Of a stretch of DNA of 64,000 bases, positions 48,718 to 61,736 are shown piece after piece (position 1 is the first letter of the stretch; each line of letters begins with the position of its first letter). The position numbers and the translations under genes are program-made. This DNA comes from Selaginella tamariscina (taxonomy: Eukaryota; Streptophyta; Lycopodiopsida; Selaginellales; Selaginellaceae), in assembly GCA_003024785.1 (NCBI GenBank), contig PUQB01000152.1, forward strand, positions 186,001 to 250,000. Reading direction: 5' to 3'. The notes under the pieces are model-generated. The model was not told the origin of the DNA and made no database searches. It saw only the letters and a list, made by a program, of their open reading frames with translations.

Positions 48718-50285
48718 ATGGAAAGTATTTAGTTATTAATTCTTGCCTTTGCTTTATTATTCTTGGTGTATTTCTTAAAAAACGTCACCAGCATTTGCCA
48801 CCTTCTCCACCAGGATCTCTCCCTTCGATTGGTCATATTCTCTTAATAGGAAAGCAGCCTCCCCACCAGATCTTTAGAAAACTTGCAAAGCACATGTACC
48901 TCAAGCTTGGATCAAACCACACTTTGATTGCATCCACCCCTGCGGCAAAGCAAGTTCTTAAGAACCATGACAGGGACTTTGCCTCAAGGCGACCACTGCA
49001 GCAGCAAAGTACCTTCACTACAATGCAACCGACATGATATTCATTCCATTCTACAACAACTTGAGGAAGCTATGCAACCAGGAGATATTCACCCAGAAGC
49101 GGCTTCTCCCACCGAGGACGATGGAGCGAGTCGTGTTTGTGAAGGAGCTGCTGAATGCCTCCAAAAGTAATACGAGGTGAATATGAGCAAGAAGATCACT
49201 GATGTCACCTTTAACACCATGACAAGGATCGTCATGAACAAGAGCTTCTCTCAGGGAAGTCCCGAGGAGATAAGCAATGGTCACGTGTTTAAGGAAGCTG
49301 TCATAGAGGGACTACACGTAGGGGCCGGAGTCCTTGGAGACTTCATTCCCTGGCTAAAATGGATGGACTGGCGTGAGGCAAGGCTTAAAGAGCTTGGAAG
49401 AATACAAGATGTGAGCATGCAAAAGGCCGTGTTAGAACACAAAGGACGCCGTGCAAATGGAGTAGAACGGTTCTGTCCAAAGAGAGCATGACATCCATGA
49501 AGTCGGTAGGTTCTACTGTAGAACCTATCGACTTTATGGATGTCATGCTCTCTTTTGACATGGATGACACTCTGGTTAAGACAGCGGCCGGGGTAAGATT
49601 TCATTCTTACTAACAAACTAGCTGCAAGCATAACTTTGTTTATTATCCAGGACATTCTATCGGCTGGAATGGACACCTCTGCGATAACCGTGGAATGGGG
49701 ATGTCGGAAGTTGTGAGAAATCCTCATGTCCTTGCTACAATTCGCCATGAACTGGACACAGTGGTCGGAGATAAACGTATGGTGCAGGAAAGTGATATGC
49801 CGAAGCTTAAGTACCTGGAAGCTGTTGTTAAGGAAACGCTAGGCTGCATCCTCCCACGCCGCTGTTGCTCCCACGAAAATCCAGTGAAGTTTGCAGGATT
49901 GGAGATTTTGTGTTGCCTGCAAATACAAATCTATTTGTCAATGCATATGCTATCGGGAGAGATGAAAAACACTTGGAGCCAGGCTGACAAGTTTGATCCA
50001 GAGAGGTTTCTGGGAGATAATTGTTTGGATGTCAAGAGACAGGACTTTGAGGTGATTCCTTTTGGATCTGGGCGGCGCATGTGTCCTGCCGTGGGGATGG
50101 GGCTCTCCACAGTGCAAAGCATGCTAGCCAGTCTCCTGCATGCATTTGAATGGAAGCTGCCTGGAGGACTCAAGCCTCAAGAACTAGACATGAACGAGGC
50201 ATATGGAGCCACACTTCCAAGAGCAAATCCCCTTATACTCCTGCCTTCTACTCGACTTCCCGCTGAAGCATACACTGGTAATTAA
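48718..50285 (+). pseudogene. Cytochrome P450 family B, copy B3
   Basis: The start MESI is followed by an in-frame stop at codon 5. Then come hinge PPSPPGSLPSIGHILLIGK, two in-frame losses (12 bp near 48893, about 9 bp near 49050), an intact segment MNMSKKITDVTFNTMTRIVM (about 49177), VLGDFIPWLKWMDW, a 42-nt-arm fold-back at 49475-49559, intron 49593-49650, and exon 2 with one base missing before MSEVVRNP and another at the LRLHP codons. The heme loop FGSGRRMCPAVGMG and end PAEAYTGN-stop are present. Non-functional as read. Confidence 0.85.
49475..49559. repeat. Near-perfect palindrome (fold-back) in the B3 exon
   Basis: Arms 49475-49516 and 49518-49559 are reverse complements over 42 nt with three mismatches and a single-base centre. 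The right arm is the normal B exon (gtagaacctatcgactttat); the left arm is its inverted duplicate, absent from B1 and B2. The exon sequence before it stops at ggagtagaac and restarts after the palindrome centre, a typical template-switch footprint. Confidence 0.9.
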
Positions 50286-52200
50286 ATAGCACATTTGTAA
50301 GGAATAAAAATGTTTAAATTTCACACATTTATTTCAAATTCTTATGTTAATTAATCAATTTCCCATTTCCTTAGTTTTAATATAAGATATGTTCAATCTT
50401 AAAATTGAATTTAATAGTAAGATATGTTTATGTATCATAAATTGAAATCAGGGATCTAGAAAATGTCCAAATTGATTTAATTTGATTTTAGTGACAATAA
50501 ATTTAATATTTGATAAGGTTTAAATGCATATCTTATAACATATGTATATTTATATCTTACATTAAACGTGCTTCTCTTAAAATATTATAATATAATATTT
50601 ATTTATTATATATATATTTTAAGATAGAACAAACAATAAACAACAACAAAATTAATACATAAATACATTAAAGTAACATTTAAATATTAAATCCATTACA
50701 AAATGAATTAAATTGAATCGTTGAATAACAAACAATCACAACATTAATTATAATTTAAGTTTTAAATGTAAGTACATAAACTTTATTTATTTTAAATTTT
50801 ATTTATGGGATTTATATTTGAAATGAAAAATGCTATTGTAAAATTTTTCATTTTAATTATAAAATTAATTATTTATAATAGGGAAAATTACATTTATATT
50901 CTTAAAATCTATTGTATTTACATATATATTCTTAAGAATTTTATATTTACATATATACCATTCTAAAAGTTATAAATTTATATATACTCTTACAAAATTT
51001 CAATTATAATATTTTGACTTTTGAAATAATAATACTAATTAAAAATATATTTTTAATTCATAATATATTGTGAATGAAATAATTAAGTCTTAAAATCAAA
51101 AAATTATCATAGTAAAAATGAAATATTTTTAAAAATCATTATATTATATGTGACATATATATTTAATAAGTTGTAATTTGGACTTAAATATAATAAAATA
51201 CAAATTAATTATAATTTTGAATTGATTTTTAAAAATATTTTTAATTTTTAATTTTAAAATTTATGAAGTTTTAAATTAAAGTTTAAAGAGTTTATAAGTA
51301 AATATGATAAATTTCGAGAGTATAAATGTAATTTTTCCTTTAAAAATATATTTGTACAATATAATGTAAGATGTCCTATAAATGTGTAATGTGTTTTAAT
51401 AATGATAATATTAATTAATATAATATAAATTTATGTTTAAAATTTATATGATATTCATTATATATTATATTAATAATTAATATATTTCAAATATGCCGTA
51501 ATGAATTCGTTGCAGATTTGATCTATCCATTCCATAATAAATTTATTATTTTTTCATTGTCTTTGTTAAAATTGACTTTTTAAATTTCATCAGTATTTCA
51601 TCTTAAATTATACTAAATTATTTTATATTAATAAATTTTAAGATAACCACAATTAATGTAAATTATAGAATATATATTTTATAAGAATATACAAATATTT
51701 ATTTTTAAATCTTAAAATGAAATTCTAACTAGAATATTTATATAGATGAAATTTTATTTATCTTTAATATAATTTATAATAAATTATGTCAAGGAAAAGG
51801 CTCTTTAAATTTTGAAGTGTTAGACGACGTCTCTTATCTAGAAGATTATAAGAAGTTGAGCAACTTGTTGGAGTTCAAAAGAAAAGCTGGTTGTTGTATT
51901 ACCTTTCATCTCCAGTGTTTTACTTGGCGTGAAGCATACATGAAAGTCTTCTCTTATGATTTAGTCAAATGACAATATACACAAACCTTGATTTCGAACA
52001 TATTTAGTATATAATGATATGCATTTGTCTCATACCCGATGACACAATATACTATAATGATATGCATTTTTCTCATACCCGCGTGAAGCATGGCGTGAAG
52101 CATACATGAAAGTCTTCTCTTATGACTTAGTCAAATGACAATATACACAAACCTTGATTTGTCTCATACCCGATGACACAATAGACTATGTATTATTAAA
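50286..52200. other. AT-rich left part of unit 4
   Basis: Alignable with the 30.4-32.8 and 44.1-46.4 kb regions but more diverged. The 36.7-43.5 kb block, including the gypsy insert, is absent between B3 and unit 4. A local direct repeat (tgaaagtcttctcttatga and following) occurs at about 51951 and 52109. No gene. Confidence 0.55.
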
Positions 52201-52334
52201 CCGGTCCGTGAGATGTCTAGTTTTCTAGAGAAACTAGATAATGATCCAGACAGGAGTGACTAAGTTCAGAGACCATTAGGTGGTATTACAAGGCTATATA
52301 TAAATTAATTAGATAGATAGGTATCAGTTGAGGC
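52201..52334 (+). promoter_or_regulatory. Leader/core promoter of P450 A4
   Basis: Same block as before A1: ccggtccgtgagatgtctag, the CTAG palindrome, aggtggtattacaaggctat and TATATATAAA about 35 bp before the ATG at 52335. Confidence 0.5.
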
Positions 52335-53879
52335 ATGGAATACCTATGGATATCAACAGCTTTAAGCTTATTTACCTTATTCTATGGAAAATATGGAGCT
52401 CTAAGTCATCTTCATTGTGCCATCCCCCTGGGCCTCCCAATAAGCTTCCTGTTATTGGCCATCTTTACTCCTTGCAAATGTCAAGCTCCTTCCACATGTT
52501 TTATTTGCTCAGCTAGCGAAGAAATATGGGCCAGTCATGTCTTTGCAAATGGGATCCCGTCCATTTGTAATAGCATCAACTAAGGAGGCAGCAGAAGAAT
52601 TCCTCAAAACTTCCGACAATTATTTGCTTCAAGGCCACAATACACTCCTTTGGGACGTATTTTCTCCTATAATCACCAGGACTGGTTATGGCTCCTTATG
52701 GAGAACGCTGGAGGCAAACGAAGATTGTAGCGACTGATCTGATGGTCCACGCAAGATAGAAGCCATGAGGCCCAAGAGAATGGAAGAGATGACACGGATG
52801 CTGCAGGAGATCTCCATGCTTTGTGGTCAAGTCGTAGACGTGAGGTCTGCGCTGTCCGAGGCGATGATCAACTTCGTATGCATCATGCTTATCGGCAAAC
52901 GCTATTTTGGCCAAGGTACAGTGGACAGGAAAGAGGGAAAGAAGTTCCTTGAGATAATCGAGGAGATTACTCATCTATCTGGCAATTTTCCATCGGGGAG
53001 TTACTCCCTTGGCTCAACTGGGCCGACCTGGACAAGGTTGAGTCAAGGTTCAAAGCATGGCAAAGCGTGCTGATGAATTCTTAGAGAATATCATTCGAGA
53101 GCATAGAAACAAGCAGAAAGAAATTGCTGGTGAAGATGAAGACTTCATTGACAATCTTCTTAGGCTGCGTGACCACGGTGAAAAATGCCTACAGGGAGCG
53201 AGTCTCAAGGGGCTGATGATCGTAAGTTTAAGCATTCCACTTTGTATTTATCTAAACATCTGTGTATATTCTGCAGAACTTGTTTGCTGGTGCATCAGAC
53301 ACATCTAGCACGACACTGGAATGGGCATTGGCTGAACTTGTCAAGAACCCAGTGTGCATGAAGAAAGTTCAAGAAGAGATATCTAGGGTTGTAGGAGAGG
53401 ACCGGCTTCTTCGAGAAACTGATGTGCCAAATCTGCCATACCTGCAAGCGGTGGTCAAAGAAGTGTTCCGCTTGCACCCGCCCCCCCCTACTACTGCCCA
53501 TAGTGCCACTGCAGACTGCAAAGTGATGGGATATAACATCTCCAAGGGTACGACACTTCTTGTAAACGTCCATACCATTGGGAGGGACCCCATGTTATGG
53601 GAAGATCCTCATAAATTTCTTCCGGAGAGATTTCTTGGTCGTCATATTGATGTGAAGGGGAAGGACTTCGAACTCATTCCATTCGGGGCAGGACGAAGGA
53701 TTTGTCCAGGGTGACTGTGGGACTTAACAATGTTCACCTTGTGCTTGGTAACCTTGTGCATGCGTTTGACTGGAAGGAGCCCGAGGAGAATGGGGTTGAT
53801 AGAACACGAGGTGTTTGGCATGAACTTGCACATGGCCAAGAAGCTCGAGCTGATACCATCTGCCCGGAATGTGTTATAA
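52335..53879 (+). pseudogene. Cytochrome P450 family A, copy A4 (full span, several frameshifts)
   Basis: Full-length counterpart of A1 including the anchor MEYLWISTALSLFTLF, the LPVIGHLY hinge region, MSLQMGSRPFVIAS, IEAMRPKRMEEMTRMLQEIS, the helix-I motif AGASDTSSTTLEWALAE, KEVFRLHPPPP, LPERFLG, FELIPFGAGRRICPG and the end SARNVL-stop at 53879. Intron 53222-53276 (55 bp). Breaks: single bases missing near 52381 and around 52600-52740 (helix C region), one near 53058, and four bases lost after CCAGGG (53710), which disrupts the segment after the heme Cys; two further small losses follow. A run of nine C at 53480 replaces codons for SPLLLP and shifts the frame. It lacks a partner B gene. Confidence 0.85.
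53222..53276 (+). other. Intron of P450 A4
   Basis: GTAAGTTTAAGC to ATTCTGCAG, 55 bp, at the same codon junction as in A1. Confidence 0.85.
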
Positions 53880-54044
53880 AAATTAATTGTGTGGAAGTCA
53901 ATAAGATTTTGCGATTAATGCAGTTACGGTCGTAGATGTCCAATACAATATAAATGAAATCAAACTCTTTATAACAATCGATAGACCTCAATAATTTTAT
54001 AATTATTTATTATAATATATATGTCAGCATAGCCAAACAGTCAG

Positions 54045-54150
54045 AGGATTCACGCGGCGAGTCATTAGCGTGTCTTCCACATGGATCGCCATGGAGGATG
54101 TACGGCCAGCCGCAGTAAATTAAGCTAACGAGATCCCCCTCTCACAGATA
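54045..54150 (-). other. Degraded copy of the exon-like segment, unit 4
   Basis: The nucleotide match to the unit 2 and 3 segments (tggatcgccatg, aggatgtacggccagcc) is clear, but losses break the reading frame, in contrast to the two open copies. Confidence 0.5.
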
Positions 54151-54159
54151 AAATAACAA

Positions 54160-57100
54160 ATTAAGTTCACACATATAAAATATTGATAAAAGAGCAAATA
54201 TATAATATTTATTATTATATATCTTAACGATATCAATAGTACCCACCATTAAAACACTCAAAGAGAAGTATCTGTTATAAAACACTCATATTTTGTTATG
54301 AAAGTTTATAAAAATATATTCTAAGTTCTAATTTTTAAATATCTAAAGTTTAAAAGTTGAAGTTCTATATTTACATGTCAGATACAAGAGGTGGAATTTT
54401 AATTTCTACATAATAATAAAATTGCTTAAGGTTTGAACTATTTAAGGTATTTTATCATTTATTGAGTTATCTTTAAAATCAACACTCAACGTAAAATCAA
54501 TAATGGTTAATTTAAAGTCAATGTTAAGAAATTAACACCAGTTAATATGTAAAATTAACTTAAATTAACCTAAATTAACTTAGGAATTTTAATAATTCTA
54601 AAGCCGTGTGTTTATGAAAGAAGAGTCAATTCCTATGCACATTAATATGAATAATAATAATAATTATATATATATATACACACACACACACACTCTAGTA
54701 CACATGTCCATTATTGATGGGTTTAATTATTTAATAATAATTTATTAATTAATAAATTTTTATTTAATTATTATCTTTAAATCTAGTGAAGTTATTTTTA
54801 AATTAAATCTTTGACTTAATTATTATTTTTAACTTGGTAACTTTATTCTTAAGTTAAATATTTTATCCCATTATTATCCTTAATTTGAGGAGTTATCTGT
54901 AAATTCTTAAGTTTACTTATGTTTAAGTTTAATTATTTAATTACTCTTAACATTATTTAATAACATTGTTAACTTTAATACAATGAGTTTATCCTTAAGC
55001 TAAACTTAATTATTTAATAATTTTTAACTAAATTATCATTTATTGAATGCATAATTGATAGTGCCATTTGGTTTAAGACATACACACTTAATAAATTTAA
55101 TATATAAGATTTTATATTTTATGTAGTTTTATATTTGTATATAACACAAGATTTAAGTGTGACTAAGTTCGTGCTCAGTTAGTTAAAAGACATTATAATT
55201 TATTATCACATTTAAATTTTGATGTTTATTTCGTTGGTTTCATTGGTACTACTTATGTAATTTCTTTAATATTATTTGTTTTACAAATGAAAATTATTAT
55301 GCTTTCAATAAATATTTAGTTTTTTAGACAAATAATAACAATATTATATAGTCGATTCTTCCATTAAGGCTAAATAGTAGCTTCTTGTTAGAGGCGAATT
55401 TGTTTAGTTGGAACGATTATTTGAATGTTTTTAACAAATTCAATTTCATTTGATTATTTTTTAACGTGATAACAATATTACTTAATTGTATGTGTTTAGT
55501 AACATTCATACATTCAGTTCAAAAATAGATAATTTAAATATAATACATTCTAATTTCTTTATGAATGTAACAATGAAACTTTCTTTATAGATTGACCGAA
55601 GATCTTTTTAAAATTGTGAAGATTCTTTTGAATATATAAAAATTTATGAAGATTGATTTGTCGATTGACAAAGAAGCTTATGAAGTTTTTTTTTCCTCCT
55701 TTTTAGTGAAGATAAGATTATTTTAGAGGGAGTATTACAATATACCTTAATATGTTCGCATTGTTGATCTCTTAATAAAAAAAACACGGAGACAGACAAA
55801 ATATATTCTGTAGGGAGGTGAACTTACACAATATACAGATATATATTAGTATGTGTAACTTAAATATGTACATCTAACATTACATACATATACATGTGTA
55901 CGCTTTATTTCTATACATCGTAAATGCTCTCTCTCTCAAACACACACACTTTCTCTCTCTCACACACACACACACGTGTTTCCTTATATATATAAATATC
56001 TTTAGGAGAAGAATATGTTTGGAATATTTCATACGAAGTCTGTGGGTGCACGTGGAAATTAGGAGCACTCCCAATGTACTCTCTCTCTATTCTATTACAC
56101 TGTATTCACGTATAGTACGTATCACATATACACGATCGTAGAATTATGTATATACTCCTGAATACATATAACTTCAATTTAAACTTCATGCATTTTAAAA
56201 TAAAAAATTAAAATGTATTTTAAAATTAATCAATAAATATTATAATTAGTTTAAACTAGTTATAATTTACAAGTATCTGAATTATAATATTTATGATAAT
56301 GTACTAATGCCTGAATTTATAAATTTGCTATAAATTATATATATTTAATTAATTATTATATTTTAGAAAATAAAGTACAATGACGTTTTAGGATCTATAT
56401 GTACATTTAAAACTTTCATATATACTTAAATTTAAAACTTCATATATATAAATAAGACAGAGTTAATGTAATTTTCCCTATATATATACACACAAAGATA
56501 TATATATATATAACTTTATATACTGCATAATAACTGTATTTTATTTTTGTGTGGCAGCCAGATTCATACTTCTGTATAAAATATATGAATATTACATCTG
56601 TATATACGTGTGTAGTATAACTTACATAGTATCTATGTATTCAAGTTGTACATATATAGATATATATTAATATTAAGAATATCTATATTATTCAGATCTT
56701 CCATTATATATGTATACATATATATATATATATATATATGTAGTTTGATTTCATATCAAATGTATATATCTAACGGTTCAGGCATATATGATCAGAAACA
56801 CCACGCACACAAATACGTGTATATCTACCTCACGTGGAAATATCCGCTCACCTATTAGTTAATCATTACATAGATAAATATAAACTTTCTAGATATTATA
56901 TAATTATATAAATTATAGAAATTGTGTATTATATAAACATTTATATAAACTATTAGATATAAACTCTTTAAATAAATATAGAAGTTTGAATTGCTAACAA
57001 TTATTTAAATTTAAGGATATATAATGTATAAATATACATAAGTAATTTCGAGGGTGAGTAACTAAAATGTATAATTAAAAATTTAGCAATAACTAATTTA

Positions 57101-57450
57101 ATATTTAAAAATACTATTTTAAAATGTAAACTGGGAATTATTAATATGTCAAGTAATTCTTATCTTTATGTAATAATAGTAATTACTATGATTAACATAA
57201 TGTAGACATATATCTCAAAAACTGTTATATTTCAAATTGTTGGAAAGAAGCGCTTTTTAATTTATGCATTGTGTGTGTTTAATGTATTAATATTTTTTTA
57301 ATAACTGAAATATATGATTTAAAATTTCAATATGAATGTGTAGTAATTTAATATTTATTATTCCACTATTGGAAACAATTATTAAACTTTATGTACTATC
57401 TGTATTAATAAATCTTAAAACTTTCAATTAATATATTAATTAACCTACAA
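54160..57450. other. AT-rich intergenic region with microsatellites
   Basis: To about 55.0 kb it continues the unit 4 spacer. Beyond that is single-copy AT-rich sequence with (AT)n(AC)n near 54667-54693, a TC/CA microsatellite at 55925-55977 and (TA)n at 56716-56740. No gene or RNA is recognisable; short frames here are simple-sequence artefacts. Confidence 0.6.
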
Positions 57451-57457
57451 TTTCTAG

Positions 57458-58562
57458 GATTTAAGAACTAGAGACAGCGGAAAACATGAACAGCCGCAGG
57501 TATTGAAGGATCTTATCACGGAAGCTATAGATCTCTTCTCTCATCCAGATGTATGTGTGTGTGTGTGAGTGCTTATGTAAAAACATCTGAGAGCATATGT
57601 GTATAACAGCTAATCTCCTTTTCTATCTTTTTGAATTACAGACGGGAAAACGAACTGCGTATAAGCAGTATGCGTGTGCGTTTGTGTGTGTGTGCGTTTG
57701 TGTGTGTGTGTTGTGTGTGTGTGTGCGCGTGCGTGTGTTATATGTTGCTGAGTATGCAATGGTGAGCAGTTCAACCTCAACCAAAAGAACAGCGGTCCAA
57801 TTCAATCGTTCCGCTTCGACTCACTGAAGGTTGTTTTGACCTTGTGCACTATGTATGTGTATTCTTTTTGGGCTTATGCATTCGTTTATCTACCCATTCA
57901 TGTCTATATGAAATACTGTACGTATGCTATATTGTTTATATTCATATTACTGCTATATGTGTATATGTTTAACATGAAACAAGATAATTAATCGTTTTCA
58001 TTTGCAGGCTCAAATGGTTCTGATGCTAAGCCAGCAATAAGTCAAATCGTTCCTGCTGCACCAGGCCCTCAACCTGCTTATAAGCCGTCTATACCACCAC
58101 CAGAGAGGTATTTTCAAACTTTCCAGTATGTATGTTCCGATTTTCCAATGTGATGTATCCAGTGCGATAAGTGAACATCAGCCACCAAGTGCAGCCATTA
58201 TGAGAAGACTTCCTAGCAAGTGGCCGAAGCCTGAATGGCATGCACCTTGGAGGAACTATCGGGTACAAACATTATTTTAAATGTCAATTCATTATAACTA
58301 TTCGACTTAGGTTGTTGTTTACCAGGTTATCACTTGTCACTTATGATGCGTTAGAGCGGACCCTGGAAATGAGTGGTTTTGTACTGGTTTGCAGACCGTA
58401 TAATTAAAGTAAGATGTTATAAATCAACTTATTTCATTGTTATTTAATAACTGACTTAAACACGATGTAGATTTGGGGACTGGAAGTGGTAAACTAAGAA
58501 TCACTTTAATTGAGCAAATTGTAAATTTGATTGGGAGCGTAATGTCACTGAGCCTATTGCTG
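57458..58562 (+). pseudogene. PRL1: PRL1-like (pleiotropic regulatory locus 1) WD40 gene fragment
   Basis: Six exon-like blocks match the N-terminal part of plant PRL1/PRL2, nuclear WD40 subunits of the NineTeen (MAC) complex in splicing and defence. 57458-57550 (VLKDLITEAIDLFSHPD); 57642-about 57672 (TGKRTAYKQYA) running into a GT microsatellite; 58008-58107 (a Pro-rich linker); 58163-58262 (AIMRRLPSKWPKPEWHAPWR, the diagnostic linker before the propeller); 58326-58408 (remnants of DPGNEWFCTG and the ADRTIK end of WD repeat 1); 58471-58562 (IWG and GSGKLRITL). Introns have GT-AG ends. Frames break in WD repeat 1, and the remaining repeats are absent, so it is a truncated copy. The start exon is also missing. 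Confidence 0.75.
57676..57732 (+). repeat. (GT)n/(GTGC)n microsatellite
   Basis: Long GT-rich run inside the second intron or exon end of the PRL1-like copy. It creates an artificial Cys/Val open frame. Confidence 0.85.
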
Positions 58563-60290
58563 GTGAGTACATCAAACACACACACAAGATGGGTCTAATA
58601 TTTTAGTAAGAATATACTTAGTATCTAATGGGAAGATACTTAGAATATACTAGTTTTTTTGGGAAATGACTCACAGTGCATAAATGGCATCTTTAAGAAC
58701 GGTGACTCGCAAATCACCAAGGACAAAATGCAATAGAGAAATGGTGGGTTCTCACCTAATGAAGAAGCAGTGACTCGCAAATCATCAAGGTCACATATCA
58801 TTCTTAAAATTGATATTTTATTAAAGTTTTATTATATATATATATAATATATGTAAATTATGTTTCATCAATGCTTGTACACTCACAATAATGCCTTTTC
58901 ACACAAATTTCTTCAAAGTATTTTATATAAATACTTTCTTAATGGGAAAATTGATCTCTTTTATCACGACCAGTTATGTTATTATATATGTATTAAGATT
59001 GTACCTTATGTAGAAGGATTTATATAAGTTTAATAACTTATATTGTGCCCATTCCCACCGGCCCATATATATAACATAAGTTTAGGAAAATTAAATATGT
59101 TTTAAGTAAATTTTATTTGCACATAACACATCAATTTTTTTAGTTTATTTAATTTATGTGTGATTATATTTACACTTGCCATTAACACATCTTTTAAGTT
59201 AACTTATGTAAACGTCATTCGCCTTAAAATATAAATATTTAATCATTAGTATACATAAATTAAATGACATAAATCATTTATACATAATTATAAATTTTAT
59301 GTTATGTACGATTTATGTAATGTTAAAGTGTAAAAGTAATCTACTTAATATATTTTAAGATAAAAATCACACATAGCATTAAATGTATGTGCAAATGAAA
59401 AATACATAAAATAATTTATATAATATATATATTATGTTATGTTTTTAATGTCAATGCGCCCATTCTACTTCATATAATTTAACTTATTTATATAACCACC
59501 ATTTATGTTTTTATATACTTTTATATAGTGTACAAGGACTCTTATAAATGTGTTAATTTTATTTTTATTTTGATATGCAATATAAAAAAGCATTTTATTC
59601 TGTTGGTATTTTAATTTTTTTACTGTTGAGTTTAATAATGTTTATAGTTGGATAAATATATATATATATATATAGATAGGTTAATAATAATTTTTTTATA
59701 TTATGAAAAGGATATACTTCCTTCCCCTCGGTTATTTAAGAATGCATTTTTTCTCAATTACATTTAATTATTTAGTGGTGTAAAATTAGTTAGTGATGTA
59801 AAATTGACGATGATACATTTTTTTTTACGATGATAATTTGTCTTTATAGATTATAATTATTTAATTAGATTTTAATTAATAATAGGTGGTGAAAGAGTTT
59901 TAATGTTGGTAAATAGTGAAGGAGGTAATGAAATATATAATAAATTTAATGGTAATATAATTTTTACATCATTACTTAATTATAATAGTGTAAAAATGTA
60001 TTAAAGAATGTACTATCATTAATTTTATTATATAATTTATCATCTTCATTTACAATATTAAAAAGAATTAATTTTAATTATTTAATTTATATGTTACTTG
60101 GGACCTCAAAAGAAATATAATTTAAATGTAATATATTTGTGTATATTTATATTATATATAGAAATACTTAGTTTAATAATTTAGTTGCTATAATACAAAC
60201 TTTCTTGCGAATTACTTGGTTATACTGTATTCCTATTTTCTTATATACTTGAATTTAATGCATATGATATATAAAGTATAAAAGATTCTC
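58563..60290. other. AT-rich intergenic region
   Basis: One small direct repeat (gtgactcgcaaatca at about 58702 and 58770) is seen; otherwise AT-rich without coding signal. Confidence 0.5.
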
Positions 60291-61180
60291 TGGTCCATGC
60301 TGTCGATTTGGGCTCCACATGTCGACCATCCACAGGCTAAGATTGTGGTCACGCTTGAGCTTGTCTGCCCGTACCAATGGGTCCCATGCACCCATGAGCT
60401 TCCGGACCACTGCAGTTGAAATGTTATGGGCCATATGGCCTCTTGCTGTATATTATTATGTATGGATTCTTATATAATAAACGTAAATGTCAATTAACAT
60501 CACGCAACTTGAGAATCATAAAAATGCTAATACATGTGCTTATATATGTGACATCGGTGACTAAGAACATCAATAACAAGTATCCTTGTCAACTAACATC
60601 ATGCAGCTTGCCAGTTTTTAATTTTATATACGATCTTAACGTTTCATGTGTTGAAATAATCTAATGCATATGTTTGCAAATGTTGTTTTCATGTAATGCA
60701 GACAATGTCACTGGCAAAGCATGGAGGTACTGTGACCTACCCATTGCGAGCAGTCGGTTAGACGGCATTTGGTTCCTTTTGTAATAGACAGTTGCGTGAT
60801 GCCAGATGAGATATAGACAGGAAAACAGGTAAAAGAATCAAAACATGGTAGTCAAGGAGGATAGATGTTCACATCCTGCAGTAAGGGAGACATTCAGGAC
60901 CACTCTCTTTTTCTATATTCATACGTATATACACATGTATATAGTATGCCTTTAGTGTTTTCTGGTACAAGGGAACATTCAGGACCACTCTCTTGTTCTA
61001 TACCCCTAGTAGACATGCATACCCACATGTATGAATAAGACTAAAGTTGACACAAGCTCTGGAAGTCAAGTAAATATTTCAGGATTACGCTTTATATATG
61101 CATGTGTATAGGGAGACACGTATGGGTGTGCATACAGCAAGATGTGTATACACATAGACATATAGAATTGGCATTTTGTG
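60291..61180. other. Mixed-composition region, no identified gene
   Basis: 60300-60420 is GC-richer (gtgctccaca-like words, ccgtaccaatgggtcccatg) and could be a gene remnant. 60700-60770 reads DNVTGKAWRYCDLPIASSR on the plus strand after a possible acceptor (atgcag). Two direct copies of attcaggaccactctctt lie at 60891 and 60970. Nothing is recognised. Confidence 0.35.
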
Positions 61181-61185
61181 CCTGC

Positions 61186-61291
61186 AGTTTGCTTTCAGCC
61201 AGCTTTGGCAGGATACCCCACGTCCATCGGCTCAAGGCAGAGCCGGCAAGATCTGTCACTGTGTTAATGACTCGTGAGGATTTCAAAAATG
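61186..61291 (+). other. Possible orphan exon
   Basis: After a TGCCTGCAG acceptor the plus strand encodes SASFGRIPHVHRLKAEPA followed by RSVTVLMTREDFKNE in a GC-rich block. A possible GT donor follows at about 61291. The composition is coding-like, but the family is not recognised and no adjoining exons are found. Confidence 0.35.
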
Positions 61292-61736
61292 AGGTGTGCT
61301 ATACTCAGGTTATGGTTGGTCAAGCTATACAAGAGTACCAACCAAGTTTACATTTAACTCTTTTATATACCTTGTGCTGTGTGTATATATTTTAGAGGCC
61401 CAGCAGTCGTAGTCGGCACACTACGCGTGTTTGCATATATTATGATATCATCCAAAGGTGAAGATTCACATTCCAAAATCCAACGATCAAGTTGACGTAT
61501 TAAGTAATATAATATAGTAAAACCTTCGATTTTAAGTCGTTGGATAGAAAGTACAGTGGGACGGGATCCTGTGTTTTTGTTTGCACTATATTTAAAACCT
61601 TTAATGCATCCAGGCCATAAAAGCCTAGTCATGCTAGGCATTTCCTTCATACTTGTTTGAAAATTCGATATTCATCTCGTCTAGATCTCAAATCTCTCAT
61701 GTTGTCTCGTGCAAGGTAACACAGTGAGTGAACAAG

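Noticed and set aside
57597-57827. Cys/Val-rich open frame
   Set aside because: Most of it is the GT microsatellite; only the flanks carry PRL1-like coding signal.
60416-60664. 82-codon open frame
   Set aside because: No family match, biased composition and no splice or promoter support.
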